A DNA stretch of 64,000 nucleotides from Pseudomonas extremaustralis (GTDB taxonomy: Bacteria > Pseudomonadota > Gammaproteobacteria > Pseudomonadales > Pseudomonadaceae), in contig NZ_LT629689.1 in NCBI RefSeq assembly GCF_900102035.1, forward strand, positions 4,758,001-4,822,000, in the 5' to 3' direction. Shown here in pieces: positions 15,660 to 23,920 of this stretch. The notes under the pieces are model-generated. The model did not search any database, was not told the DNA's origin, and worked only from the letters and a program-made list of their open reading frames with translations. A program made the translations under genes and the position numbers. Within the stretch, counting starts at the first letter, position 1; every line of letters starts with the position of its first letter.

Positions 15660-17468
15660 ATGACCACCCCTGCCAGGTATTCCCTCATGACACCTTCCCA
15701 TCAGCAGCAAACCCGACAGATTGATTGCGATCTGCTGGTTATCGGTTCTGGCGCTTCTGGCCTCGCGGCTGCGGTGACGGCCGCCTGGCATGGGTTGAAG
15801 GTCGTGGTCGTGGAGAAAGATACGCACTTTGGCGGCGCGTCGGCGTGGTCGGGCGGTTGGGCGTGGGTGCCGGGTAATCCGCTGGCCAGGCGCGCGGGGA
15901 TCATTGAGGATCCGCAGCAACCGCGCACCTACCTGAAGAACGAATTGGGCGTGCATTACAACGCCGAACGAGTGGATGCCTTCCTCGACAATGCGCCTCA
16001 CATGGTGGCTTTTTTCGAACGTTTTACCGCGCTGAAGTGGGCCGACGGCAATGGTATTCCGGACGTCCATGGCAATGTGCCGGGGGCCGCGACCCAAGGC
16101 CATCAGGTGATTGCGGCGCCCTACGATGCAAGGGAGATGGGGCGGTTGATCAAACGCATGCGCAAGACCATGCGCGAGACCTCGTTTTTCGGCATGCCCA
16201 TCATGGCTGGCGCCGATCTGGGTGCCTTCCTCAGCATGACCCGCTCGCTCAAGGCGTTTATCCATGTGGCCAAGCGCTTCACTGCCCACTTGCGCGACCT
16301 TGCCGTGCATGGCCGCGCCATGCATCTGGTCAACGGCGTGGCGCTGACCGGGCGCCTGGCCAAGTCGGCTGAAGACCTGGGCGTGATATTGATCGAGTCG
16401 GCGCCCGCCCGCGAGTTGCTGATGGAAAACGGCAATGTGCTGGGTGCCAGGGTCGATACGCTCAAGGGCCCCCTCGACATCCGCGCCCGCAAGGGTGTGG
16501 TGTTGGCCGCCGGCGGTTTCCCGAATGATATTGCGCGCCGCCAGGCGCTGTTCCCGCGCACGCCTACCGGTCACGAACACTTGGCGCTGCCACCGCAATC
16601 CTGCTCCGGCGACGGCATCAGCCTGGGCGAATCCGCCGGTGGCGTTCTGGAAACCCATGTTGCCTCCCCCGCTGCCTGGGCGCCCGTGTCGCTGGTCAAG
16701 CATGCCGATGGCAGCACGGGGCATTTCCCGCACATCATCGAGCGCGGCAAGCCCGGCATCATTGGCGTGCTATCCACCGGCAAGCGCTTCTGTAATGAGG
16801 CCGACGGTTATTACGATTACACGGCGGCGATGGTGGCCGGCGCGCCACCCGGTGAAGAAGTGGCCTCCTGGCTGATCTGCGATCACCGTTTTCAACGCCG
16901 GTTCGGGCTGGGCATCTCTCGCCCCTTCCCTTTACCCGTTGGCCCTGCGGTGCGCAGCGGCTACCTCCAGCGCGCCGACACGCTCGAAGCGCTGGCCAGA
17001 GCGTGCGGCATTGATTCGGCGCAACTGGTCAAGACCGTCAACCATTTCAACGAGCACGCGCGACGTGGCGAAGACCCGGAATTCGGGCGTGGCTCCACCG
17101 CCTACAACCGCAAGATGGGCGACCCGCTGATCACCCAAGGCAACCCTTGCGTCGCACCCATCGAAACCGGGCCGTTCTATGCGGTCAAGGTGCGCCCCGG
17201 CAGCTTCGGCACATTCGCCGGGCTCAAGACCAATGGCCAGGCGCAGGTCCTCGACCAACGCGGCAAGCCAATCAGCGGGCTGTACGCGGTAGGCACCGAC
17301 ATGGCCAGCGTCATGGGCGGCCACTACCCGTCTGGCGGCATTAACCTGGGCCCCGGATTGACATTCGGCTACGTGGCCGGCCGGCATGCGGCGGGAGCGC
17401 ACGCTTATGAAAGCCACGACACAACCCACAGCCCCGGCGTGGACAAGGTCGCGCAAGCCGTCACCTGA
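15660..17468 (+). CDS. FAD-dependent dehydrogenase, fumarate reductase/ketosteroid dehydrogenase type (paralogue 1)
   Basis: 602 residues. The N-terminal Rossmann motif (LLVIGSGASGLAAAVTAAWH) binds FAD, followed by EKDTHFGGASAWSGGWAWVP, a hallmark of FAD_binding_2 flavoproteins. VVLAAGGFPNDIARR and, near the end, GLYAVGTDMASVMGGHYPSG followed by GINLGPGLTFGYVAG complete the family signature. Relatives reduce or dehydrogenate C-C bonds next to a carbonyl or carboxylate (3-ketosteroid dehydrogenase, tricarballylate dehydrogenase, flavocytochrome c). No signal peptide, so cytoplasmic. A second, diverged paralogue lies at 18465-20198. Both share operator-like sites with an IclR gene, suggesting one catabolic pathway. 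ATG 15687 is an alternative start. Confidence 0.85.
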   Translation: MTTPARYSLMTPSHQQQTRQIDCDLLVIGSGASGLAAAVTAAWHGLKVVVVEKDTHFGGASAWSGGWAWVPGNPLARRAGIIEDPQQPRTYLKNELGVHYNAERVDAFLDNAPHMVAFFERFTALKWADGNGIPDVHGNVPGAATQGHQVIAAPYDAREMGRLIKRMRKTMRETSFFGMPIMAGADLGAFLSMTRSLKAFIHVAKRFTAHLRDLAVHGRAMHLVNGVALTGRLAKSAEDLGVILIESAPARELLMENGNVLGARVDTLKGPLDIRARKGVVLAAGGFPNDIARRQALFPRTPTGHEHLALPPQSCSGDGISLGESAGGVLETHVASPAAWAPVSLVKHADGSTGHFPHIIERGKPGIIGVLSTGKRFCNEADGYYDYTAAMVAGAPPGEEVASWLICDHRFQRRFGLGISRPFPLPVGPAVRSGYLQRADTLEALARACGIDSAQLVKTVNHFNEHARRGEDPEFGRGSTAYNRKMGDPLITQGNPCVAPIETGPFYAVKVRPGSFGTFAGLKTNGQAQVLDQRGKPISGLYAVGTDMASVMGGHYPSGGINLGPGLTFGYVAGRHAAGAHAYESHDTTHSPGVDKVAQAVT

Positions 17469-17534
17469 GGCTCGCGGCGAAGGCAACCAGGGCGCCCGGC
17501 GCGGCGCTATGGTTGCTATGCTTGCGCGCGGAGA

Positions 17535-17549
17535 TGAAATAAGATTCCA
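17535..17549. promoter_or_regulatory. IclR-type operator candidate, site 2
   Basis: TGAAAT-AAG-ATTCCA, one mismatch to the TGGAAT-N3-ATTCCA pattern, 38 bp upstream of the IclR gene itself; consistent with autoregulation. Confidence 0.5.
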
Positions 17550-17587
17550 AGTCGATCCAGTCACGTTTTGTATAAAAGGAAACAGTC

Positions 17588-18400
17588 ATGAGCAATGCCC
17601 TGGGCCGTGGCCTTCGCGCCTTAGAATTACTGGCCGGCCATTGCGAAGGTCTACCCCTTCAGGACATCGCCGGAGCGCTGGATATGGCGCCCAGCGCGAC
17701 CCATCGAATGCTCGTCAGCCTCGTCGAAATGGGCTACGTCCGCCAGGACCCACGCCACGGTAATTACATCCTCGCGTTGAAACTGATTTCTCTGGCCCTC
17801 AAGCATCTCTCCGACATCGACTTGGTCGACCTGGCGCGCCCCATGCTCGACCAGCTGGCCAACGAATCGGGCGAGTTGGTGCGTCTGGGGCTTGTCGATG
17901 GGGAATCGTTGATCTGGGTTTCCAAGGCTCAGGGCACCCGTTCCGGCCTGCGCTACGACCCCGATGCGGGCGCCGAGGCCAAGCTCAGTTGCACCGCTTC
18001 GGGGCTGGCGTGGCTGAGCACGATGAGCACCGAACAGGCGCTGGAGCTGGTGTATCGCCAAGGCTTGCCGAAACCCGGCCAATACGGCCCGAATGCGCCG
18101 ACCACGGTCGAAGAGCTGTTGGCGTGCCTGCAACGGGCGCGCAGCCAGGGTTACGCCATGGTCAGCGAGAGCTTCGAGGCCGGTGCCGCAGCCATTGCCA
18201 TGCCAATCATGCAGGCAGGACAGAAGACCGCGGCCGGCGTCATCAGCATCGCCGGCCCCAGCGTAAGGCTGACCCTTGAGCGCCTGGAGCAACTGGTTCC
18301 AGCATTGCAGCAAACCGTTCGGCAACTGGAGCAGGCGCAGGTCGGCAGCGTGCCCCATCTGTCACTGATGACCGCCACCAGCGTGCCGGCATTGCCATAA
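17588..18400 (+). CDS. IclR-family transcriptional regulator
   Basis: 270 residues. The N-terminal winged helix (ALELLAGHCEGLPLQDIAGA, MAPSATHRMLVSLVEMGYV) is followed by the IclR effector domain (LVRLGLVDGESLIWVSKAQG, SCTASGLAWLSTM, ESFEAGAAAIAMPIM, AGVISIAGPSVRLT). AAAAGGAAAC lies about 5 bases before ATG 17588. It stands between two FAD dehydrogenase genes, and similar TGGAAT-N3-ATTCCA elements occur upstream of itself, both dehydrogenases and the downstream isomerase. It is therefore the likely shared regulator. The inducer is probably a small aromatic or carboxylic acid, by family habit only. Confidence 0.92.
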   Translation: MSNALGRGLRALELLAGHCEGLPLQDIAGALDMAPSATHRMLVSLVEMGYVRQDPRHGNYILALKLISLALKHLSDIDLVDLARPMLDQLANESGELVRLGLVDGESLIWVSKAQGTRSGLRYDPDAGAEAKLSCTASGLAWLSTMSTEQALELVYRQGLPKPGQYGPNAPTTVEELLACLQRARSQGYAMVSESFEAGAAAIAMPIMQAGQKTAAGVISIAGPSVRLTLERLEQLVPALQQTVRQLEQAQVGSVPHLSLMTATSVPALP

Positions 18401-18420
18401 GGCGTGGGGTTGTCACCTGC

Positions 18421-18444
18421 AAAGGCCGGTCAGCACCGGCCTTT
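18421..18444. terminator. Bidirectional terminator between the convergent IclR and FAD dehydrogenase genes
   Basis: AAAGGCCGGT-CAGC-ACCGGCCTTT, perfect 10-bp arms ending in TTTGTTGTT on the plus strand and starting with AAA for the minus strand. It lies between the two stop codons. Confidence 0.85.
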
Positions 18445-18464
18445 GTTGTTGATACCGCGCGGCG

Positions 18465-20198
18465 TTACTGCTCCAGCACCGCCTCCTTGGCCGGCATTTT
18501 CGCCCGTTGCGCCGCATGGCCCGCCGCCAGGTAAGCGAACGTCAGCCCAGGCCCCAAGGTAATTCCCGGCCCCGGATAGGTGCCGCCCATGATCGAGTGC
18601 ATGTCGTTGCCGATGGCGTAAAGACCTGGGATGACCTGATCCCGATCGTCCAGCGTGCGCCCCTTCGCATCGGTCGCGAAGCCGGTTGCCGCGCCGATAT
18701 CGCCTGGGTACAGGCGGATCGCGTAGAACGGTGCAATGCCGAGGGTGCCGAGGTTGGGGTTGGGCGTGTTGCTCCCATCGCCGTTGGCCCGCTGATAGTC
18801 GGTGGTCCCCCGTTGATAGTCGAGGTCGACGCCGGTCCTGGCATATTCATTCATGCGCCGCACGCTGTCCTGCAACCCGCTGGCATCAATGCCCAGACGC
18901 CCGGCCAACGCCGCCAGGCTCGCCCCTTCAGTCAGATAGCCATCCTCGAGGAACGGCTTAAGGCCTTTGCCCCCAGGTCGCACCATGCCCAGACCGTACT
19001 GACGCAAGCCCTTCGCATCGGTGACCAGATAGGCTGGCGCCACGCCCGCCTTCTGCATGCCGATACCAAACAGGTGGTAAGAGGTCGACTCGTTCAGAAA
19101 GCGTTTGCCCTGCTGGTTGACCGTGATCATCCCCGGCTTCCCACGGTCAAGGATGAAGTGCGGGAACACCGCGAGACTGCCATCGGCCCGCTTGCGCGTG
19201 GACACCGGTGCCCAGAACGCATTGCTCAGGCCGGGCTTGCCATAGCGCGCGCCCACGCCCTGCGCCACATCATGTGCCTGCCCCGTGTGCCCGCTGGCGC
19301 CAGGGCACCATTTGACATCAATTCCCGGCAGTAACGCCTTGCGCCGCTCCGGATGGCGGTTGAAGCCACCCGAGGCGAGGATCACCCCGCCTTTGACCCG
19401 CAGTCGCCGTTTGAGCCCCTGTTGCGACAGGACAATCGCCTCGATGCCATCACTGCCCGACTCCACACTGTCCATCTGGCACTGCGTCAATACCGGCACG
19501 CGTCGTTGATCCAGCGATTGCAGCAGGCTGGCGATCAGCGCATTGCCCATCACCAGGCGGGTACCGCGCGAATGCCGCAGGCGGTCGACACCCTGGCGAA
19601 CCAGAAGCTTGATGCTGTGACGCAGGGACTTGAACGACTTGGTCATGCCCAGCAAGTGGTTGACGTCATCGCGGTCCACCATCATCCCCCCCAGCACCGT
19701 GAACTCGGGAATGGGCGGACGTATCAGGGCAAAGCGCTCGCCGAGCTGGCGACCGTCGAACGGCAGTGGCTCCAGGGCGCGGCCTTTGAGTGTCGAGCCT
19801 TCCAGGTCGGAGATGTAGTCGGGATGGAACGGTCGGGCACGGTAGCGCACCGACGAATTGTCCTCGATGCACTTGACCGCCAGCGGGCCGTTTTCCAGGA
19901 ACGCACGGCGAAGGGCCGGACTCGATCGATCACCCACGGCCAGATCGAGGTAATGGGCGGCTTTCTCCAGGCTGTCGTCGTGCGCGCCGACCGCGCGGGC
20001 GTGGTGGCTGTTGGGCACCCATGTGGTGCCCGCGGAAAAAGCCGTGGTGCCGCCGACATATTCAGACTTTTCCACCAGCAGCACCTTGGCGCCATTGATG
20101 GCCCCAAACAAGGCGGCGGACATGCCAGCGCCGCCCGCGCCGACTACAACAATGTCGAAGGCTTCACCTTCGGATATCTGCGACAAGCGGGTGATCAT
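18465..20198 (-). CDS. FAD-dependent dehydrogenase, fumarate reductase/ketosteroid dehydrogenase type (paralogue 2)
   Basis: 577 residues. The FAD Rossmann motif (IVVVGAGGAGMSAALFGAIN), EKSEYVGGTTAFSAGTTWVP, GGVILASGGFNRHPERR and the C-terminal GLYAIGNDMHSIMGGTYPGP followed by GITLGPGLTFAYLA mark it as FAD_binding_2. It is related to, but clearly diverged from, the 15660 gene. GGAAGGT precedes the ATG by about 6 bases. It is convergent with the IclR gene and has an operator-like palindrome 32 bp upstream. Likely role: flavin-dependent C-C oxidoreduction in the same pathway. Substrate unknown. Confidence 0.85.
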   Translation of the reverse strand: MITRLSQISEGEAFDIVVVGAGGAGMSAALFGAINGAKVLLVEKSEYVGGTTAFSAGTTWVPNSHHARAVGAHDDSLEKAAHYLDLAVGDRSSPALRRAFLENGPLAVKCIEDNSSVRYRARPFHPDYISDLEGSTLKGRALEPLPFDGRQLGERFALIRPPIPEFTVLGGMMVDRDDVNHLLGMTKSFKSLRHSIKLLVRQGVDRLRHSRGTRLVMGNALIASLLQSLDQRRVPVLTQCQMDSVESGSDGIEAIVLSQQGLKRRLRVKGGVILASGGFNRHPERRKALLPGIDVKWCPGASGHTGQAHDVAQGVGARYGKPGLSNAFWAPVSTRKRADGSLAVFPHFILDRGKPGMITVNQQGKRFLNESTSYHLFGIGMQKAGVAPAYLVTDAKGLRQYGLGMVRPGGKGLKPFLEDGYLTEGASLAALAGRLGIDASGLQDSVRRMNEYARTGVDLDYQRGTTDYQRANGDGSNTPNPNLGTLGIAPFYAIRLYPGDIGAATGFATDAKGRTLDDRDQVIPGLYAIGNDMHSIMGGTYPGPGITLGPGLTFAYLAAGHAAQRAKMPAKEAVLEQ

Positions 20199-20229
20199 GA
20201 TGGGTACCTTCCGAGGCTTTGAACTGTTT

Positions 20230-20244
20230 TGGAATGTGATTCCA
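20230..20244. promoter_or_regulatory. IclR-type operator candidate, site 3
   Basis: TGGAAT-GTG-ATTCCA, perfect inverted repeat 32 bp upstream of the minus-strand FAD dehydrogenase. Confidence 0.65.
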
Positions 20245-20345
20245 CAAAATAATTCAATTTGTTTAAGCCTACAAGACAGGAAAATCTGCTGCTAAAAAAA
20301 CCCGGATCAGGCTCATAAACAGCAGCAAGGAAGATACTTCACTAT

Positions 20346-20360
20346 TGGAATGGCATTCCA
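20346..20360. promoter_or_regulatory. IclR-type operator candidate, site 4
   Basis: TGGAAT-GGC-ATTCCA, perfect inverted repeat upstream of the transporter remnant and the isomerase gene. Confidence 0.65.
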
Positions 20361-20370
20361 CTCATGCTAA

Positions 20371-20481
20371 TTTCCCCCGGTGTTCCTGTTCATTTTCCTG
20401 CCTTCATCGCTCGGCGTGCTGGCCATGATCATCAAAGGTCGCCACGGGCACTCATCCCTGAAAACCGCCACGCAGAAATAA
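20371..20481 (+). pseudogene. C-terminal remnant of a membrane transporter (probably MFS)
   Basis: About 36 sense codons ending in TAA at 20479-20481. They read as one hydrophobic helix (VFLFIFLPSSLGVLAMI) and then a short basic hydrophilic tail (IKGRHGHSSLKTATQK). This is how many MFS transporters end, and the segment sits right before the ribosome site of the isomerase gene. There is an in-frame stop just upstream (20368) and no start, so only the tail remains. The simplest reading is deletion of most of a substrate transporter that once stood between operator site 4 and the isomerase. Confidence 0.5.
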
Positions 20482-20496
20482 GACCAAGGAGTTCCC

Positions 20497-21306
20497 ATGC
20501 CCACCCCCTATTCACTGGCTCATTTGACAGCCCTGACCCATAACCCTGCGCAAATGGTCGATCTGGCGGCGCGTACCGGCTACAGCTATGCCGGCTTGCG
20601 CTTGCTGCCCGTGGCACCGGGCGCGCTGGCCTATCCCTTGATGGACAACCCCGCCCTGCTCGCCGAAACGTTGGCACGCATGGAGGATACCGGCGTCGGC
20701 ATCTTTGACTTGGAACTGATCCGCCTGAACGCCGATTTCAACGCGCAGGACTACCTCGCCTTCTTTGAAGTCGGAGAGCGGCTCGGTGCGCGTGCGGTGC
20801 TCATTGCCGGCGACGATCGCGAATTCAGCCGGCTGGTGGAGAACTACGCGCGTCTCTGCGAGGCCATGCAGCCCTATGGCTTGAGCGCCGATCTGGAATT
20901 CATGCCGTGGACCGCCGTGCCCGACCTGACCACCGCCTTGCGTGTCGTCGGCCAGGCAGACCAGGTCAACGGCGGCATCCTGATCGACGCGCTGCATTTC
21001 GACCGCTCCGACAGCCGCGTCGAGGACATCGCGAAGATTCCCACGCAGTGGCTGCACTACGCCCAGATCTGCGATGGCCCGGCTCAGCGCCCAACGACTG
21101 ACGAAGGCTTGATCTACGCCGCACGCAACGCGCGATTGCTGCCGGGTGAAGGCGCCATCGACTTGCGGCGGATCTGGCAATCACTGCCGGCCGAGCTGCC
21201 GATCAGCATCGAGATTCCGAACGAGCAGCGCGTGGCGCAAGTCGGCGTGGAAGCATGGGCGCGCTCGGCATTGGTCGCCGCCAAAGCCACGCTCGGGCCT
21301 GCATAA
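20497..21306 (+). CDS. Sugar phosphate isomerase/epimerase-family TIM barrel protein
   Basis: 269 residues, a complete AP-endonuclease-2/xylose-isomerase-like barrel. Segments include GLRLLPVAPGALAYP, GIFDLELIRLNADF, ARAVLIAGDDREFSRL, LEFMPWTAVPDL, GGILIDALHFDRSDSR and ISIEIPNEQR. The glutamates and histidines (E in DLEF, D and H in IDALHFDR, E in IEIPNE) are the usual metal ligands. AAGGAG lies 7 bases before ATG 20497. It is the last gene of the IclR-linked catabolic locus and probably isomerises or dehydrates a hydroxy-acid intermediate. Exact substrate unknown. Confidence 0.8.
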   Translation: MPTPYSLAHLTALTHNPAQMVDLAARTGYSYAGLRLLPVAPGALAYPLMDNPALLAETLARMEDTGVGIFDLELIRLNADFNAQDYLAFFEVGERLGARAVLIAGDDREFSRLVENYARLCEAMQPYGLSADLEFMPWTAVPDLTTALRVVGQADQVNGGILIDALHFDRSDSRVEDIAKIPTQWLHYAQICDGPAQRPTTDEGLIYAARNARLLPGEGAIDLRRIWQSLPAELPISIEIPNEQRVAQVGVEAWARSALVAAKATLGPA

Positions 21307-21319
21307 CGCAGATTTTTTT

Positions 21320-21342
21320 GTAGGAGCAAGCTTGCTCGCGAA
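21320..21342. repeat. Pseudomonas REP-type palindrome
   Basis: The stretch beginning GTAGGAGCAAGCTTGCTCG matches the common intergenic repeat of fluorescent pseudomonads. Single copy in this window, after the isomerase stop codon and before a convergent lipoprotein gene. Confidence 0.75.
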
Positions 21343-21372
21343 GAGGCTCAACGACGACACGGGAAGTCTGGC

Positions 21373-21990
21373 TTATCGACACGCACGCTCGGCCGGCGCG
21401 GTCGCCGCTATCGGCATAAAGGTGCCCGCCGACAACTCGTAAATCAGGAACAGGCAGCGCCGCGACACGCTGCCATCCGGCGCCTTGGCATATTTCATCC
21501 CGGTATAGAGTTCGTAGTCTTTGCCTCTCTCGAAGGTGACCACCTGGGTATCGGCGGCGCATTGGAAATAGCGTTGGCCGTCGACACCGGCGGCCAACGC
21601 TTCGCGCTGGAGCACAAACGGCATGCCGGCCGGCACCCGATACTCGGCGACGATCTCGGTGTAGGCGCCTTCGGCCATGCGGATCGCTCCCAAGTATTGA
21701 TCCAGGGTCGGCAGCTTGCGGGGCGGCATGCCCAGTTGCGGCGGGGTCACGGGCGACTGTGGGTAGTTGATGCTGGGCTGGCCGTCACTGCCGAAGCGTC
21801 CGGCCCTGGCCAGGCCCTGCTCATTGCCGACGCAGCCGGTGTACGCACCGCCCCGCACTTCGCCATTGGTGATCACACGCAGCCTGGCGGTGTCGCTGCC
21901 GGCGGGCGGGTCGACGTAAGGCACCCAAGGCTGGTGATTGCAGGCGGACAGCAACAACGTGCTGCACAGGGCGAGAAATTTCAGGTCCAT
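21373..21990 (-). CDS. Exported lipoprotein, unknown function
   Basis: 205 residues from ATG 21990 (MDLKFLALCSTLLLSACNHQ). A classical lipoprotein signal with lipobox LLSAC at residues 13-17 is visible. An upstream ATG at 22005 is in frame, but GGAAGTG is better placed for 21990. The mature protein has ITNGEVRGGAYTGCVGNEQG, RMAEGAYTEIVAEYRVPAGM and a C-terminal SRRCLFLIYELSAGTFMPI. Two or three cysteines beyond the lipobox may pair. Probably anchored in the outer membrane facing the periplasm. No family recognised; it is convergent with the isomerase gene. Confidence 0.75.
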   Translation of the reverse strand: MDLKFLALCSTLLLSACNHQPWVPYVDPPAGSDTARLRVITNGEVRGGAYTGCVGNEQGLARAGRFGSDGQPSINYPQSPVTPPQLGMPPRKLPTLDQYLGAIRMAEGAYTEIVAEYRVPAGMPFVLQREALAAGVDGQRYFQCAADTQVVTFERGKDYELYTGMKYAKAPDGSVSRRCLFLIYELSAGTFMPIAATAPAERACR

Positions 21991-22170
21991 TGATAGCACT
22001 TCCATGTGATGAATGCGGGGGGATGACAGGTTGTCGGGCGCGACTTTACGCCAGGGTCAGATCGCCCGAAACCCGCACGAGCGCCTTGGGCAAAATAAAA
22101 ACCGTGCGCTCAAGTTATGCGCGAGCGGGTCGAGACACTGACTTGGTTCGTTCATTTATAGGGATATTGC

Positions 22171-22782
22171 ATGCATAAACTTCTCCTTCGGGCTGTGGCT
22201 CTGATCGCGGCGCTGTCGATGACCGGCTGCGTGTCCTACACCGTCACCGGCCCTATCGCCGCTCCGCTTCAACCGGTGCCTGTCAGCAGCCCGCGCAGCG
22301 CGCAAATCGCCGATGTCACCGTGAGCGCCGCCGACGTCAACGATGCGAACAAGACCGCCATCAGCCGCTCCCTGACCGCCCAGCTCAACCAGTACGTGCG
22401 CACGGCGGGTTACTTCAAGCAGGTCACCGAGTACCCCGTGCGCCTGGAAGAGAACGACGTGGTGCTCAAGTTCAACATGACCTCCCTCAAGGGCCATCGC
22501 GCGCCGCACCCGGCGTACGTGCCCGGCGCGCTGTTGACGCTGACGATCTGGATCTGGGTCAACGGCCCTATCTACGTGGACAGCTTCGACGTGGCCGGCG
22601 ACCTGGTGATCGTCGACCGCAACGGCAAGGAACTGGCCACGGCCAAGGACACGATCACGTTCGAGCACAACGTCGGCCTCTACAGCGGCCAATATTGGGC
22701 ACCGTCCATGGGCGGCCAACAGTTGACCAAACTGGTCGCGCAACTGCTCGACACCGCGACCGCCAAACTGGCCAAGCCGTAA
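22171..22782 (+). CDS. Lipoprotein, unknown function (first of a pair)
   Basis: 203 residues. The N-terminus MHKLLLRAVALIAALSMTGC is a lipoprotein signal with lipobox MTGC, followed by VSYTVTGPIA. The mature part has ITVTVSAADVNDANKTA-like content, an RLEENDVVLKFNMTSL strand region and a hydrophobic LLTLTIWIWVNGPIYVDSF. The last third, LVIVDRNGKELATAKDTI, resembles periplasmic beta-rich lipoproteins. It is followed after 16 bp by a second lipoprotein that shares the TGCVSY start and a KDGKEL/RNGKEL segment, so the two are probably distant paralogues in one operon. Confidence 0.75.
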   Translation: MHKLLLRAVALIAALSMTGCVSYTVTGPIAAPLQPVPVSSPRSAQIADVTVSAADVNDANKTAISRSLTAQLNQYVRTAGYFKQVTEYPVRLEENDVVLKFNMTSLKGHRAPHPAYVPGALLTLTIWIWVNGPIYVDSFDVAGDLVIVDRNGKELATAKDTITFEHNVGLYSGQYWAPSMGGQQLTKLVAQLLDTATAKLAKP

Positions 22783-22798
22783 TTTCAAGGAGCAACAC

Positions 22799-23386
22799 AT
22801 GAAGGGATTGATCAAACACAGCCTGGTGCTCATGGCGGTCTTGCTGACTGGCTGCGTGTCCTACTCGCAACACGAATTGCCGGTGGTACAACCCTGGCCG
22901 CCGACTGCCAACGCGCCAGCGCAGAAGCCAACGGCGTACGTGCGCACCACGGCGCAAAACCACGTCAACGGCGGCCCAGGCAACGCCGCGGTCGGTGCCC
23001 CGGTGGTGCTGTGGGAAAAGGCCGTAGCCGATTCGTACCGCGCCTCCAACCGTTTTTCGCGGGTGAGCACCGACAAGGTCGACTCGGATCTCTACGTGGA
23101 CGCCACACTGCACAACAACGAAGAGTACAGCCCGGTGTCGGCGTTCATCACCGGCTTCACGTTCTTCATCATCCCGTCGACGGCGAAGAACACCTTCACC
23201 CTGGAAACGGTGTTCAAGGACAAGGACGGCAAAGAACTGGGCCGGGTCAAAAAGAGCGAATCGGTGCGGACCTGGATGCACCTGGTGCTGATCGTGGGTC
23301 TCCCGTTCCAGGCCGATACGCGGGATGTTGTGGAAGCGCTGACGCGCAGCACGCTGGACGAGGCGGTGCAGCGCAAGTTGCTGTAA
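22799..23386 (+). CDS. Lipoprotein, unknown function (second of a pair)
   Basis: 195 residues. The signal MKGLIKHSLVLMAVLLTGC has lipobox LTGC followed by VSYSQHELPV. The middle has VSTDKVDSDLYVDATLHNNE, a hydrophobic SAFITGFTFFIIPS segment and then VFKDKDGKELGRVKKSESV. A C-terminal WMHLVLIVGLPF hydrophobic stretch could be a membrane-dipping helix. CAAGGAGCAACAC precedes ATG 22799. It shares its layout with the lipoprotein just upstream and probably acts with it at the inner or outer membrane. It is convergent with pgaD, but a link to PNAG is not shown. Confidence 0.75.
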   Translation: MKGLIKHSLVLMAVLLTGCVSYSQHELPVVQPWPPTANAPAQKPTAYVRTTAQNHVNGGPGNAAVGAPVVLWEKAVADSYRASNRFSRVSTDKVDSDLYVDATLHNNEEYSPVSAFITGFTFFIIPSTAKNTFTLETVFKDKDGKELGRVKKSESVRTWMHLVLIVGLPFQADTRDVVEALTRSTLDEAVQRKLL

Positions 23387-23435
23387 CGCGCAAGCCCGCA
23401 GGGGGTTGGTGCCGGCTTGAGGAATTGCGCCTGCG

Positions 23436-23918
23436 CTAGCTGGCGTCCTTGTTTCGATCCTGGCCCGGCACCAGGGTCAGCCCCGGTTTTTCCACATCGC
23501 GGGAGACATGGGCTTTCACTTCCGAGACGTGCCCTTCTTCGTCGTTGTGGATCACCAGCACCCCCGGCCGGCGCAGTTGCTCCAGCTCGCCTTCGGCCAG
23601 GCTGAAGCTCTCGCTGAGGTTCTTGTCGCTCAGGGCCTTGGCTTCGGCGCGACGCCGGGCGAACTGGCGGCCTCGACGTTGCTGGTAGCGGGCCCAACTG
23701 ATCAGGATCACGGCGTTGAACACAGCAATCCACAGGTAGACCTGCAAGGTATTGATCGCGGCAAAAATCGGCGCGTCGAAGCGCGGGCCGCCGTGGGTGT
23801 CGAGCATCGAGCCGATCCCCCGCGCCAGCAGCCAGATCAACCCGGCCCAGGCGACCAGGGTCAACAGCACATCGATGAGCCACATCGCGGTGCGTTGGCG
23901 GGTTCTGACCAGTTTCAT
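23436..23918 (-). CDS. pgaD: PgaD, small partner of the PNAG synthase
   Basis: 160 residues from ATG 23918, which has GGAGGT 7 bases upstream; GTG 23924 is an alternative. Two transmembrane helices are visible (about 13-33, MWLIDVLLTLVAWAGLIWLL, and about 58-78, INTLQVYLWIAVFNAVILIS), followed by a basic, cytoplasmic C-terminal region. In Escherichia coli PgaD binds PgaC and is required for polymerisation of poly-beta-1,6-GlcNAc, with control by c-di-GMP. It starts two bases after the pgaC stop, giving translational coupling. Position as last gene of pgaABCD makes the call firm although sequence conservation in PgaD is low. Confidence 0.88.
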   Translation of the reverse strand: MKLVRTRQRTAMWLIDVLLTLVAWAGLIWLLARGIGSMLDTHGGPRFDAPIFAAINTLQVYLWIAVFNAVILISWARYQQRRGRQFARRRAEAKALSDKNLSESFSLAEGELEQLRRPGVLVIHNDEEGHVSEVKAHVSRDVEKPGLTLVPGQDRNKDAS

Positions 23919-23920
23919 GC

